Positions 1 to 9,994 of a DNA stretch of 64,000 nucleotides are shown here, piece after piece (the first letter of the stretch is position 1; every line of letters starts with the position of its first letter). The position numbers and the translations under genes are program-made. The notes beneath the pieces are model-generated. The model saw nothing but the letters and a program-made list of their open reading frames with translations, had not been told where the DNA came from and made no database searches. The stretch lies in NCBI GenBank assembly GCA_963519845.1, contig CAUQNX010000003.1:62001-126000 (forward strand). The letters are read 5' to 3'. The DNA comes from Moellerella sp963519845. Its GTDB lineage: Bacteria; Pseudomonadota; Gammaproteobacteria; Enterobacterales; Enterobacteriaceae.

Positions 1-729
1 TGATTACAAAAAACAATTAGAACTTTTGGCGCTAGATTGGTACAGTGTAAATGAGAAACTAAAAAACTTAATATCAGAAGTTTCATCTATAATTGAAAGT
101 AGCGGCAACTTTATCATTACAAATGAAGGAGATATAATAGGATTTGAATTTACTGACAATAAAAACAAGACATATAACAACCTCTTTAATTATTATCATA
201 GTAGAACTTTCGATTATGATAAAATATCGAAATACATACATAAATTCAACGAGACTCTTGAAAAAACATTTAATCAAGGAATATCCCCCCTCTATTACAA
301 CAATGTTATAAATAATATGTCCATAGAAATAGAATCTATTCGTAATGGAAAATCCAGATTAGATTATTTATTTAAAGAACTTGGTGATAAAATAAACGAA
401 ACCTATATTATGAATTTTAAAAATAAAAAAAAGATCATATTGAAAATTATCGTGACGAATTTTATTTTAAAAATCAATTCAATACCATGGATGAAGTTAA
501 TGAAATTATTTATCTAACAGAGATATTGCCAATATCAAATGAAGAACCTATCTTGATTGTTTTAGATGATAAAACAACATTATCATCAAATATGATTAGT
601 GATAATTTAGTCAGTAATATAAATCAACAATACTCACCTGTACCAAATTATAACGTATCAAATAAATATAATACTAATTCCATCAACGGAGTGGTAAGCA
701 CCTCTCTTATTGCAAGTAAAAATACATAG
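1..729 (+). CDS. Partial unrecognised gene needing a -1 frameshift
   Basis: The reading frame is open from the left edge, so the true start lies outside the window. It runs to a stop at 515-517. A second frame, shifted by -1, continues with similar composition (Asn/Ile/Lys-rich, charged) to a stop at 727-729. The switch falls at an eight-A run (425-432). In the upstream frame this run contains A AAA AAG at 427-433, a canonical -1 slippery heptamer, and the codons after it join the downstream frame exactly. Either the product is made by programmed slippage, or one A was lost and the gene is broken. About 240 residues are visible, with no signal peptide, membrane segment or domain I recognise. 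A hairpin terminator follows at 751-778. Confidence 0.5.
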
Positions 730-750
730 ATATTTATAGATGTAAATAAT

Positions 751-785
751 AAGGGCATTCGCTTTAGTGGATGCCCTTATTATTT
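751..785 (+). terminator. Rho-independent terminator after the partial gene
   Basis: Eight-base perfect stem AAGGGCAT (751-758) and ATGCCCTT (771-778) with a 12-base loop, followed by a T-rich stretch. It lies 22 bases after the stop codon at 729. Confidence 0.75.
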
Positions 786-897
786 GTTATTTGAGAATTA
801 TCTTGCAGAGTTAATCCCTTATAAGGCGTTAAAATTAACGATTAACATAGCGATAATTTATTCGTTGGATTACTGCAGGAGCAAAAAGGAATTTACC

Positions 898-1230
898 ATG
901 AGTCATGATGACATTTTATTATCCACCACCAATAGCGATGTTATATCTTTAATAACCATACTAAAGCATGGATTACATATAGGTATGCAATCGACAAATC
1001 CTGAGCAAGTAACTATTTCAGTCACTGAATTAGCCGCGCTGTGCGACGCTTTAGACTATTATAAGAATCAACAACCGACAGCAACCCTGATCTATAAAAC
1101 CTGTGATTCAGGAGCCTTAAGTACCACCGTTTCCTATGGTTATAGCGCTGAAGAACAAACCATAATTGAGCAGAATAATGGCCAATGTATCCCACTATTC
1201 CGCCACGATGAAATTAAGTGCAATAATTAG
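898..1230 (+). CDS. Small hypothetical protein, 110 aa
   Basis: I chose the ATG at 898 because AAGGAA sits eight bases upstream of it; the longer frame to 784 has no ribosome site. The product begins MSHDDILLS, is soluble and acidic, and has no signal peptide or membrane segment. I do not recognise a family. It stands alone between the terminator at 751-778 and the convergent pot operon. A small hairpin (1243-1250 pairing with 1271-1278) separates it from potD and may end transcription from one or both sides. Confidence 0.55.
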   Translation: MSHDDILLSTTNSDVISLITILKHGLHIGMQSTNPEQVTISVTELAALCDALDYYKNQQPTATLIYKTCDSGALSTTVSYGYSAEEQTIIEQNNGQCIPLFRHDEIKCNN

Positions 1231-1242
1231 TTAGCAACTGAC

Positions 1243-1278
1243 AGGCATAGCAATAATAATACCGATACTACTATGCCT
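1243..1278. other. Hairpin between convergent genes
   Basis: Arms AGGCATAG (1243-1250) and CTATGCCT (1271-1278) are perfect complements separated by 20 bases, lying between the hypothetical gene and the 3' end of potD. No T-run follows on either strand, so a terminator role is only possible. Confidence 0.35.
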
Positions 1279-1288
1279 TATGGCTAAG

Positions 1289-2332
1289 TTAACGAGATGC
1301 TTTTAGTTTCTGAAAGTAACTTTCATATAATATATTGGCCTCGCCCACATCATTTTGCCATTCACCGGCTTCAATCACAGATGCATCAGGATATAGAGAC
1401 TGATCTTCCTGTAAAGCCTTTGGTAATAATTGCTTAGCCTTTAAATTGGGTGTCGGATAACCGACAGTTTCAGCTACTTGAGCCGCAATTTCAGGCCGCA
1501 ATAAGAACTCGATCATTTTATGAGCCCCTTCGACATTTTTTGCGTTCGCTGGAATAGCTAAACTATCCATCCAAAAAATCCCGCCCTCTTTCGGCCAAAT
1601 AGTTTCAATTGCAGCACCCGATTGGCGAGCTACGTACGCGGAGCCATTCCAGATCATACCGATATCAATTTCACCTTCCATAAAAGGATTAGCAGGATTA
1701 TCAGAGTTAAAAGCTAATACATTAGGCATCAATTTTTGTAGCTCAAAATATGCCTTTTCAATCTGTTTCGGATCTTGCGTATTACCGGAATAACCTAATT
1801 TCAATAATGCCATTTGAAAAACTTCGCGCGCATCATCGGTTAATAATAGGCTATTTTTATATTTGCCATCCCATAAATCAGCCCAAGAAGTTACAGAAGC
1901 TGGATCGATCACCTCATTATTAATGCCTATGTTGGTGGCTCCCCAAATATAGGGAATAGAATAGTCATTATGAGGATCGAATTCTTTGCTTAATAAATTA
2001 GGATCTAAATTATCAAAGTGGCTGAGCTTATTTTTATCTATTTTTTGTAGCATGCCCTCTTTGCTCATTTTAGCAATAAAATAAGTGGAGGGAACAACCA
2101 GATCGTAAGCACCTTCTTTATAGGTTTTTAACTTGGTATACATACTCTCATTGGATTCATAAGTGGAGTAAATCACTTTGATCCCAGTCTCTTTAGTAAA
2201 TTGTTCCAATAGCCCAGGCGGAACATATTCAGTCCAATTATAAAAATAGAGTATGTTGTTATCAGCGGCCGTTGCCGAGTTAATACTTGCCGCCATCAAA
2301 CCAGCCGTGAGCAGATAGGACCACTTTTTCAT
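1289..2332 (-). CDS. potD: Spermidine/putrescine-binding periplasmic protein PotD
   Basis: 347 aa, the usual PotD length. The N-terminus is a Sec signal peptide (MKKW, a hydrophobic stretch, then ATAA before the mature DNNILYFYNWTEYVP). The mature start, with its Tyr/Trp-rich NWTEY strand and later SDNPANPFMEGEIDIGM segment, is characteristic of polyamine-binding proteins of the PotD/PotF family. It captures spermidine (and putrescine less well) in the periplasm and delivers it to PotBC. It is the last gene of potABCD and starts 50 bases after the potC stop, the largest gap in the operon, as is common for the abundant binding protein. Confidence 0.93.
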   Translation of the reverse strand: MKKWSYLLTAGLMAASINSATAADNNILYFYNWTEYVPPGLLEQFTKETGIKVIYSTYESNESMYTKLKTYKEGAYDLVVPSTYFIAKMSKEGMLQKIDKNKLSHFDNLDPNLLSKEFDPHNDYSIPYIWGATNIGINNEVIDPASVTSWADLWDGKYKNSLLLTDDAREVFQMALLKLGYSGNTQDPKQIEKAYFELQKLMPNVLAFNSDNPANPFMEGEIDIGMIWNGSAYVARQSGAAIETIWPKEGGIFWMDSLAIPANAKNVEGAHKMIEFLLRPEIAAQVAETVGYPTPNLKAKQLLPKALQEDQSLYPDASVIEAGEWQNDVGEANILYESYFQKLKASR

Positions 2333-2382
2333 CAGTTATTTCCTTCAGCAATTAATAAGTTAAATAAATTTTAGTGTTATTT

Positions 2383-3171
2383 CTATTTACTAGGATGAAT
2401 CGCCTGTCGCCGATCCCTCAGTACCCACTGGCTTAACAGCACTAAGCCTAAGGAGAGTAACAATAGGATTGTCGCCAAGGCATTAACTTCAGGTGATACC
2501 CCCACTTTAACCATTGAATAGATTTTCAAAGGTAATATTTCATAGCTTGGGCCCGTCACAAAAGAGGAGACCACTACATCATCCATCGATAAGGTAAAAC
2601 TCAGAAGCCAGCCCGCAATCACCGCAGGCAGCGCCAAAGGTAAAATGATTTTTCGCAGAATTGTCCACTCGTTTGCTCCAAGATCGCGAGCCGCTTCCAG
2701 CATTTTCACATCAAAATCTTTTAACCGCGAATAGACAGTGACAACGACAAAGGGGAGGCAAAACGTAATATGAGAGAATAATAATGACCAAAAACCGAGT
2801 GAAATTCCCAGCAACATAAAGAGTACGAGCAATGAGATGGCCATAACAATATCTGGCGACATCATAACCACAAAGACCATACCTCCGATAAATGGCTTAC
2901 CCCGAAATTGGTAACGGTAAAGCGCCACAGCCGTTAATGAACCAATTATAGTAGCGAAAGTTGCCGACAGCACCGCCATGGTCAAGGAGTGCCATGCTGC
3001 CTGTAATAAGCTATCGTTATTCAGTAATAGGCTATACCATTTAGTTGAAAACCCCTGCCAATTAATGCCAAAGCGGGATTCATTAAATGAATTTATTACC
3101 AGTAGAATTATCGGGATATAGAGATATGCATAGACGATGGACATAAAACCACCGCGTAATAAACGCGCCAT
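2383..3171 (-). CDS. potC: Spermidine/putrescine ABC permease PotC
   Basis: 262 aa inner-membrane protein of the MetI-like binding-protein-dependent permease fold, with about six hydrophobic segments. The EAA loop that contacts the ATPase is visible as EAARDLGANEW about 100 residues from the C-terminus. Its start codon overlaps the potB stop in TAATG, so the two are translationally coupled. With PotB it forms the transmembrane channel for polyamine uptake powered by PotA. Confidence 0.93.
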   Translation of the reverse strand: MARLLRGGFMSIVYAYLYIPIILLVINSFNESRFGINWQGFSTKWYSLLLNNDSLLQAAWHSLTMAVLSATFATIIGSLTAVALYRYQFRGKPFIGGMVFVVMMSPDIVMAISLLVLFMLLGISLGFWSLLFSHITFCLPFVVVTVYSRLKDFDVKMLEAARDLGANEWTILRKIILPLALPAVIAGWLLSFTLSMDDVVVSSFVTGPSYEILPLKIYSMVKVGVSPEVNALATILLLLSLGLVLLSQWVLRDRRQAIHPSK

Positions 3172-4034
3172 TATCCGAGTTCTCCTTTATTGTTCAAAAG
3201 CTTACTGGCTCGATAATACACAAATAGTAGTAACCCCATCGCGAGAGTAAGAACAATACTGGTTGCCGCACCAAAGGGCCAATCACGCAGATTGAGAAAT
3301 TGGCTTTTTATCACATTACCAATCAACAGATTTTTTGATCCACCCATTAAATCAGCGACATAAAATAGCCCCATCGCAGGTAATAGCACCAACAGACAAC
3401 CCGCAATAATCCCCGGCATAGTCAAAGGAATAATAATGCGAATAAAGGTTTGGCACTTATTCGCCCCCAAATCTCTGGCGGCTTCAAGACAAGATTTATC
3501 TAATTTTTCTAAACTGGAATAGAGCGGCATGATCATAAAAGGAAGTAAAATATAGATCAGACCTAATACTACGGCTTCAGAGGTATACATGATCCTAAAT
3601 GGCTTATCGATCAATCCGAGCCACAGTAAAAACTCATTCATATATCCTTTGGTACTTAAGAATAATTTCAATCCATAAATGCGGATCAGTGAGTTAGTCC
3701 AGAAAGGTACGATCAGTAAAAACAACATTAATGGCTGCTGCTTTTTAGGTAGCCGAGCGAGAATAAAAGCAAATGGATAGCCAATCAATAAACAGCATAG
3801 TGTGGCAATTACCGCCATATTCAATGAATGAAGCATCACTTTGCCATATAGGGGATCAAAGAGTCGCGTATAGTTATCCCAAGTGAAAACCATTTGCACC
3901 AGATTGGCATCATCGCGCGTCAGAAAGCTGGTTCCGATGATCATCAGATTAGGCATAAAAACAAATAGCAGTAACCAAGCGACCACCATAATAATGACGC
4001 TATTTTGAAATAATCTGCGCTTATTCATCATCAA
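3171..4034 (-). CDS. potB: Spermidine/putrescine ABC permease PotB
   Basis: 287 aa MetI-like permease subunit with about six membrane segments and an EAA loop (EAARDLGANKCQ) near residue 185. It overlaps the end of potA by 14 bases and the start of potC by one base, so all three are tightly coupled. The first three codons are consecutive Met (MMMNKRR), so the exact start among them is not settled. It pairs with PotC. Confidence 0.93.
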   Translation of the reverse strand: MMMNKRRLFQNSVIIMVVAWLLLFVFMPNLMIIGTSFLTRDDANLVQMVFTWDNYTRLFDPLYGKVMLHSLNMAVIATLCCLLIGYPFAFILARLPKKQQPLMLFLLIVPFWTNSLIRIYGLKLFLSTKGYMNEFLLWLGLIDKPFRIMYTSEAVVLGLIYILLPFMIMPLYSSLEKLDKSCLEAARDLGANKCQTFIRIIIPLTMPGIIAGCLLVLLPAMGLFYVADLMGGSKNLLIGNVIKSQFLNLRDWPFGAATSIVLTLAMGLLLFVYYRASKLLNNKGELG

Positions 4035-5130
4035 CCAGCACCACTTCCCAGCTCTCGACCCAAGTCACGGCGATTTTCTGATTCAATGAGTGATCAACAT
4101 CAGGATCGTCCTCATTAAAGAATTCACTCACCATCACTATTTTACCGTTTTCCATTTCAACCACAGAGTCGAGCGTCATTCCTTTATAATTACGCTCTCG
4201 AATATAGCCAATTAATCCAGCCACATTTTCGGAGTCATGGATCTCTTCAACGCGTAAATCCTCAGGCCGCAGCAACACTTTTAAAGGCTGGTTGGGCGTG
4301 ATAGCTAACTCAGTGAAAATATCACACTCATGGCCTTCAACAGTTGCTCGAATACGTTTCTCATCAATACGATACATAGCCTGAGCCGCAAAAACATTAA
4401 TTTCACCAATAAATTGGGCGACAAATAGGTTTTTTGGCTCTTCATAGATTTCACGCGGTGAGCCATCTTGCTCAATTTGTCCATCGCGCATAACCAGAAT
4501 ACGATCTGACATAGCCAGCGCTTCTTCTTGATCATGGGTGACAAAAATAAAGGTTATCCCGAGCTGACGCTGCAAGGCTTTTAGCTCATTCTGCATCTGC
4601 TTACGTAACTTATAATCTAATGCAGATAATGATTCATCGAGTAGTAGGACTTTCGGCTTATTAACCACGGCTCGTGCAATCGCAACACGCTGCTGTTGAC
4701 CGCCAGAAAGCTGATGAGGACGACGCTGTGCAAACTCCTCTAATTGAACCATTCGCAACACTTCGTCGACTCTGGGGCCGATTTCGCTGGAGGGTGTTTT
4801 TTGCATTTTAAGACCAAACGCCACATTATCAAAAACACTCATATGTGGGAATAAAGCATAACTCTGGAATACAGTATTAACTGGGCGCAATTCGGCGGGA
4901 ATATGAGTAATATCCTGCCCATCGAGAATCAATGTCCCGCTGTCGATATCTTCCAGTCCTGCAATCAGGCGGAGTACTGTGGTTTTACCGCAACCTGAAG
5001 GTCCTAATAACGTGAGAAATTCACCATGATTAACCGTCAAGTTAAGTTGTGAGATAATATTTTTGCCGTCGAAGCCTTTATTTAAAGCCTTAAGTTCAAG
5101 CAATGGCTGGTATGAAGTTGTTTCAGTCAT
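4021..5130 (-). CDS. potA: Spermidine/putrescine ABC transporter ATPase PotA
   Basis: 369 aa cytoplasmic ATPase that powers polyamine import. Visible motifs are Walker A GPSGCGKTT near residue 43, Q-loop VFQSYALFPHM, signature LSGGQQQRVAIARA, Walker B VLLLDESLSALD and the H-loop THDQEEAL. The C-terminal ~110 residues form the TOBE/regulatory domain typical of this family (LRPEDLRV). First gene of the potABCD operon, which is transcribed leftward; the 610 bases upstream presumably hold the promoter. Confidence 0.95.
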   Translation of the reverse strand: MTETTSYQPLLELKALNKGFDGKNIISQLNLTVNHGEFLTLLGPSGCGKTTVLRLIAGLEDIDSGTLILDGQDITHIPAELRPVNTVFQSYALFPHMSVFDNVAFGLKMQKTPSSEIGPRVDEVLRMVQLEEFAQRRPHQLSGGQQQRVAIARAVVNKPKVLLLDESLSALDYKLRKQMQNELKALQRQLGITFIFVTHDQEEALAMSDRILVMRDGQIEQDGSPREIYEEPKNLFVAQFIGEINVFAAQAMYRIDEKRIRATVEGHECDIFTELAITPNQPLKVLLRPEDLRVEEIHDSENVAGLIGYIRERNYKGMTLDSVVEMENGKIVMVSEFFNEDDPDVDHSLNQKIAVTWVESWEVVLVDDE

Positions 5131-5743
5131 TTATGATGTCACTCTATCCCTAACTATAATGCAGATAGAACCGCTACTGAAAAAAGACTGTATTAAGCTT
5201 CGGAGGTGATTATTGCCTCCTCGGAGAAGCCCAAAACCAGTAGCGCCAATCGAATTAAAAAGAAGGGGGCATCATAAACGCAGTTTGATGAAATTGAAAG
5301 CCGAATCACAGAAAAATCGCCTTCTTCGCTAACAATAAATAATAATTAAAAATAAATAAATCAATTAAATACATACAGTTATAAATAGAAGGCTATGAAT
5401 AGCATGGAAATCAATATTAAATGGACTAATATCAACATATTTAGAACTAAATCTAACAAATATAGTCGACAAAATAAGAGAAAAATTGATATTACTTAAA
5501 TATTAATTCAATATATTCATTAAATTAAGTCTAAGAAAAAATATAATAACCCTTTTAATTTTTTCCTTGCAAACAGATAAACTCACACCTAAGCGAACAA
5601 AAAACGCTCAAAATACTTATCTGCATTTTAAATCAATTATTAAGACTATAATCTTGCTTTTAATCCTAAAACACTATATTTATCGATTTTAAATTGAGCA
5701 CATATCGATAAATATATGCTCAAGCTCTGCTAAAAAATAGGTT
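5131..5743. other. AT-rich intergenic region upstream of potA
   Basis: No open frame with a ribosome site was found on either strand. It lies between the potA start and the 3' end of the minus-strand NTF2-like gene, so it should contain the pot promoter and the terminator of the MFS operon. I could not identify either convincingly because the sequence is very AT-rich. Confidence 0.4.
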
Positions 5744-6160
5744 TTATTTTCTCTGCGACGGCGGTGATGAAATTGCGGTTTCATGCAAGTAAATCCATTG
5801 ACACTGCTCGCCCGTCACTTGAATACAGGCTGTTGATGTTCTGTTATGAACCAATTCATTTTGATGCTGCTCTTCTTGATATTGTAACCAGACCTTATCA
5901 TTCTCAGCTTGGATCACCTTGATATTATGTAGCGCAATCGTCAATGTAGGTTTTGCACCCGCTAATTTTTTAAATAGTGCCACCGTCTGTTGATGATCAA
6001 AACATTCACCGTCCATTTTAATCATGCTAAATTCACGCGAGAATACTTGAATTAATTTATCAATATCCGCTGATGTGCCCTTACCAGTAAATACCAACTC
6101 AATAAGTTCATGAATATCGATAACATTCTGTATAGCTAAATCTATTATTTTATTTTTCAT
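5744..6160 (-). CDS. NTF2-like (DUF4440-type) small protein
   Basis: 138 aa, soluble, no signal peptide. The pattern of an N-terminal helix pair (IHELIELVF), a mid-protein FSREFSMIKMDG and C-terminal beta strands ending in CQWIYLHETAI resembles the SnoaL/DUF4440 NTF2-like fold; this is pattern recognition, not an alignment. Its start overlaps the stop of the upstream MFS gene by 11 bases (ATGAAAAATAA), so it is translated from the same message. It may act on a compound handled by that exporter, but no substrate can be read from the sequence. Confidence 0.6.
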   Translation of the reverse strand: MKNKIIDLAIQNVIDIHELIELVFTGKGTSADIDKLIQVFSREFSMIKMDGECFDHQQTVALFKKLAGAKPTLTIALHNIKVIQAENDKVWLQYQEEQHQNELVHNRTSTACIQVTGEQCQWIYLHETAISSPPSQRK

Positions 6161-7499
6161 CTTTACAATCTCTCTTCAATACAAAAAACAGTGATATTGC
6201 ACCTAATATTGCGGCAATTAAAAAGGTATATTGATAGGCCAATAGTGATTCCATCGAATAGTTAAATTGACTATGGATAAAAATTAGCACTACAGCACCA
6301 ACACTAAATGAAATTTGTCGATTTATATTCCACAGTACACTCCCTTGTAATAATGCATTTCCCTGAAAATCCATTAATGAGGTAATTTGTGCAGTATTAG
6401 CCGCAATTCCGCCACCCGCTCCCATCAATAGATAAGCACAAATTAAAATCGAAAGATCATTCGCTGATGTCACAAAGAATAGTAATAAGATCCCTAAACT
6501 ATGAATAATTACGCCAGCAAAAAAGAGAATTTTCTTACCGAGTCGACGATAAAGTGCCCCACAAAGCAGCATTGAGATAAATGCGCCTATTGCGTACAAG
6601 ATCATAAAATAACCAGTCTGCTGGGCATTAAAATGAAAGTTATCTTGTAAATTAAAGATATTCAGCAAATTCACACCAGTAAATATACCGGGCACCGCGT
6701 AATAGATAATAAATGAACTACGTAAATTAGACTCTTTTAATAAACTCAAATTAAGAATAGGCTCAGAACACTTTTTAGCATGCTGTAAATAAAATTTCAT
6801 CGCAATAATTGAGATCATCAAGCTAATTAATGCGGCGGTTCCATTACCGTAATCACCATAGAAAGAGAATGCAAGTAACAACGAGAGTAGACTAAGACAA
6901 AATAGAGTTAATCCCTTTATATCAGGCCTTTTTTTCGCCTGTTTCTCACCCTGCTGTATCCAGCACCATGCTAATAAAGCGGTCAATAATGAAAATGGTA
7001 AATTAAGAAAGAATATCCATTGCCATGATAATGAATCTACAATAATTCCACCAACTGTTGGCGAGAATGCTGGAGCAATTAACGCAATAGCCATAATCAT
7101 CGTGGATATACGGCTTCGTTGATGTCCCGGAAATAGTGCAAATACCAGTGCTTGGCCTACAGGAATTAATAATCCGCCGCCAATTCCTTGGATAAATCGC
7201 CAGAAAATCAGTGAATAAATAGAGTCGCTTAAACCACAAAACATAACGGCTAAAGAGAATAACAACATCGAAAAAACCAGCAAAACACAATAACCAAATT
7301 TGCCTGCTAACCAAGTGCTGATCGGCATGATCAAAATTAGTCCCAAAATATAACTATTGGCAACCCATGTGATCATCGACTGAGAAACCTGAAATGCACT
7401 AGCAATATCAGGAAGAGCAATTGCCGACATAAAAATATTGATACAATCAATAAAAAAACCCATTAAAAATACAGTTGCGACTTTATAACGATAAGACAT
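6150..7499 (-). CDS. MFS drug/metabolite exporter (DHA2-like)
   Basis: 449 aa, almost entirely hydrophobic. Features seen are the N-terminal GFFIDCINIFMSAIALPDIA (the DHA2 family motif region with an acidic residue in TM1), motif A-like GKFGYC between TM2 and TM3, and motif C-like APAFSPTVGGIIVD in TM5. The closest known enterobacterial pattern is the MdtD/EmrB class. It transports by proton antiport across the inner membrane. It lies divergent to a LysR regulator 86 bases away, the usual arrangement for a LysR-controlled exporter. Confidence 0.8.
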   Translation of the reverse strand: MSYRYKVATVFLMGFFIDCINIFMSAIALPDIASAFQVSQSMITWVANSYILGLILIMPISTWLAGKFGYCVLLVFSMLLFSLAVMFCGLSDSIYSLIFWRFIQGIGGGLLIPVGQALVFALFPGHQRSRISTMIMAIALIAPAFSPTVGGIIVDSLSWQWIFFLNLPFSLLTALLAWCWIQQGEKQAKKRPDIKGLTLFCLSLLSLLLAFSFYGDYGNGTAALISLMISIIAMKFYLQHAKKCSEPILNLSLLKESNLRSSFIIYYAVPGIFTGVNLLNIFNLQDNFHFNAQQTGYFMILYAIGAFISMLLCGALYRRLGKKILFFAGVIIHSLGILLLFFVTSANDLSILICAYLLMGAGGGIAANTAQITSLMDFQGNALLQGSVLWNINRQISFSVGAVVLIFIHSQFNYSMESLLAYQYTFLIAAILGAISLFFVLKRDCKDEK

Positions 7500-7585
7500 T
7501 GTGACCTCCGAAGGCGAAGAATAGAGAGAAGGTCTATTTTTGTCGATATAAGCGTATTAAAATGATTGTTTAATAGAATCAAACA

Positions 7586-8500
7586 ATGACGGATATTATG
7601 CAAAAAAATCTCAAACAAATAGTGACCTTTTTGCAAGTTGTCGACTCAGGATCATTCACTAAAGCCGCAGATAGCCTAGGCCTTAGTCGATCAATGGTAA
7701 GTATTGATATTAAAAACTTAGAACAGAAACTGAATATCAGCCTATTGATCCGCAATACCAGAAGCATTGCTTTAACTGAGGCTGGGCGGCAATTTTATAA
7801 TGATTTTAAATATATTCAGTCACAAATAGAGGACGCATTTGAAAAAACCCAGCATTCAGATTCTATTATTAAAGGGATTTTACGCTTCTCTTCAACTAAT
7901 GAATTTGGTCAGCAATTTATTTTGCCTCTACTCGCCGATTTCTGCCGTTTGTACCCACAATTGAATTTACAATATTATTTTAACTCTTCATTGGATGATC
8001 TTATTGCCGATAAATTAGATCTGGCTATTCGATTAGGTAATTTAGGCGACTCAACACTAAAAAGTCGCAAAATTGCTGAATATGATATTTATCTGATTGC
8101 ATCACCGCAATTTATTGCTAAAAATCCGATCAAACAACTTGCTGATTTATCACAAGTTGCATGGATCACTCATACACGATTAAATTGGCAAGTGAGCCAA
8201 TTTAAATTGAAGGATCAGCAAGGTATTGAATATCCACTACCCTTAATTCATGGCGCTTATGCAGCTAACTCAACGGCTATTATTCGCAGTATGGCGCTTG
8301 ATTCATTGGGTGTCGCAATTTGTCCTTCTTGGCTGGTGAAAGAGGATATTGAGCAAAAAAAATTAATTCATCTATTTCCTGAACTCAGCTTACCCAGACA
8401 AAGTATCCAGATCCTTTATCCCAATCGTGTTATGCCTCCTGCTAAAACAAGAGTTTTCATTGATTATTTAATTAAAAAGCTACAGCAGCAAACATTTTAA
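7586..8500 (+). CDS. LysR-family transcriptional regulator
   Basis: 304 aa. The N-terminal winged HTH (residues about 6-65) reads VTFLQVVDSGSFTKAADSLG followed by LSRSMVSIDIKNLEQKL, then LTEAGRQFY; the rest is the periplasmic-binding-like effector domain. The HTH and the CrgA-type LFPELSLP C-terminal region fit the large CrgA/YafC subgroup. An ATG four codons further in (7598) with GGA upstream is an alternative start. Divergent from the MFS/NTF2-like operon, which it probably regulates along with itself. Confidence 0.85.
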   Translation: MTDIMQKNLKQIVTFLQVVDSGSFTKAADSLGLSRSMVSIDIKNLEQKLNISLLIRNTRSIALTEAGRQFYNDFKYIQSQIEDAFEKTQHSDSIIKGILRFSSTNEFGQQFILPLLADFCRLYPQLNLQYYFNSSLDDLIADKLDLAIRLGNLGDSTLKSRKIAEYDIYLIASPQFIAKNPIKQLADLSQVAWITHTRLNWQVSQFKLKDQQGIEYPLPLIHGAYAANSTAIIRSMALDSLGVAICPSWLVKEDIEQKKLIHLFPELSLPRQSIQILYPNRVMPPAKTRVFIDYLIKKLQQQTF

Positions 8501-8693
8501 AATTGATCAAATAGAGTCAAAAATAAATCCGGTGACGCCATCATCCGAATATGAAAGTTATTTTTCTATATTGGGTTTAAGGTCAAATAATTTTATAATA
8601 TTTAACCTTACTTATGACAATTCACATTTTTTACATACTGATTAACTCTATGAAAAAAAGATAAACCACTAACTTTCACTGTCTATAAAAGAA

Positions 8694-8724
8694 AGGCTCC
8701 ACAGTATTAATAACTGTGAAGCCT
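8694..8724 (-). terminator. Terminator of the amino-acid permease gene
   Basis: Eleven-base stem, AGGCTTCACAG pairing with CTGTGGAGCCT on the minus strand (one G-U pair), followed on that strand by a TTTCTTTT run. It lies 34 bases after the stop codon of the minus-strand permease. Confidence 0.8.
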
Positions 8725-8758
8725 TGCTAGGTACTAGAAAAACAACACGCTTAAGAGC

Positions 8759-9994
8759 TTAGAATGCACCATAAATAACAGAGGTAATAGATGCTAATCC
8801 ACATATTACTGTGAATATTTGTGCTGCTAAAGAGGTTTTAAATTTCGCCATTGCAGGGACACAGCGCATTGCAAACACTGGCAGTAAGAATAGAATTGCC
8901 GCAATCATAGGCGCACCCATGGTCTCAATCATGCCCAGAATACTTGGGTTAATGATAGAAACAATCCAAGTCGTCAACACGATAAAGATCATCGATATTT
9001 TTTGGATCTGGCTTACGGGCATTTTTGAATGTGATTTGACTAAACCAACTAAACCTTCATGAGCACCTAAGAAGTGACCAAAGTAGCTAGAAACGATAGC
9101 TGCAAATGCCACTATAGGTCCTAAATAATTCACAATTGGTGAGTTATGAATATTAGCAAGATAGGATAATACGCTGATATTTTGAGCACTAGCTTCTGCT
9201 AATTGTGCTGGTGTCAGTGATAAAACAACCGAGAACACAAAGAACATCACAAAACCAGTGAGCATCATTGCTGCACCACCAGTGATCATATCTGTTTTGA
9301 TAATCGCTTTATCACCAAATTCTAGACGTTGGTCTTTAGTAAATTGGCTAATAATAGGGCTATGGTTAAATGAGAATACAATTAATGGGATCGCCATCCA
9401 AACAACAATAGGTAGTGCACCCCAGTCAGGCGTAACTTCAACCATTGAAGTATTCCACTCAGGAATCAAATAGAGCGATAGTGCCAGCAAAATTAACACT
9501 AATGGATAAACCATCAATGATGTTACTTTCAGCATCAACTCACGTCCGAAAATAACCCCAGCCGTCATGGCTGCAATTAAAACACCAGAGAGTAACCAGC
9601 GTGGAAAAGATGCTATACCCAGTTGGTTAACTAAGAAAGAGTCAACTGTGTTGGTAATTCCCACACCATAGATCAATACGATAGGATAAATAGCAAAGAA
9701 GTAAGCGAAAGTGATAATATTTGCGCCTACTTTTCCGTAATGTTCTTCTACTGTATCTGTGATATCCGCATTTGGATTTTTTGCAGATAATACAAATCTG
9801 GCGAGTCCTTTATGCGCCAACCAAATCATTGGTGTTGCTAATAAAGCTAGAATCACTAACGGCCAAAATCCGCCAGCGCCTGCTTTTATTGGTAAGAAAA
9901 GAACGCCAGCACCTACTGCAGTTCCAAATAAAGATAACACCCAGGTAAAATCCTGGTAGGTCCATTTATTAACCGGTTTATTAGTTGTTTTCAT
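8759..9994 (-). CDS. HAAAP-family amino-acid permease (serine/threonine type)
   Basis: 411 aa inner-membrane protein with about 11 hydrophobic segments. The start TWVLSLFGTAVGAGVLFLPI is the hallmark of the hydroxy/aromatic amino acid permease family; within it the sequence resembles the SdaC/TdcC/DlsT serine-threonine branch more than the tryptophan/tyrosine branch (NHSPIISQF, FGHFLGAHEGLVG). It would import serine or threonine by ion symport. Single gene with its own terminator; the long upstream region (9995-11219) carries no complete gene. Confidence 0.8.
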   Translation of the reverse strand: MKTTNKPVNKWTYQDFTWVLSLFGTAVGAGVLFLPIKAGAGGFWPLVILALLATPMIWLAHKGLARFVLSAKNPNADITDTVEEHYGKVGANIITFAYFFAIYPIVLIYGVGITNTVDSFLVNQLGIASFPRWLLSGVLIAAMTAGVIFGRELMLKVTSLMVYPLVLILLALSLYLIPEWNTSMVEVTPDWGALPIVVWMAIPLIVFSFNHSPIISQFTKDQRLEFGDKAIIKTDMITGGAAMMLTGFVMFFVFSVVLSLTPAQLAEASAQNISVLSYLANIHNSPIVNYLGPIVAFAAIVSSYFGHFLGAHEGLVGLVKSHSKMPVSQIQKISMIFIVLTTWIVSIINPSILGMIETMGAPMIAAILFLLPVFAMRCVPAMAKFKTSLAAQIFTVICGLASITSVIYGAF

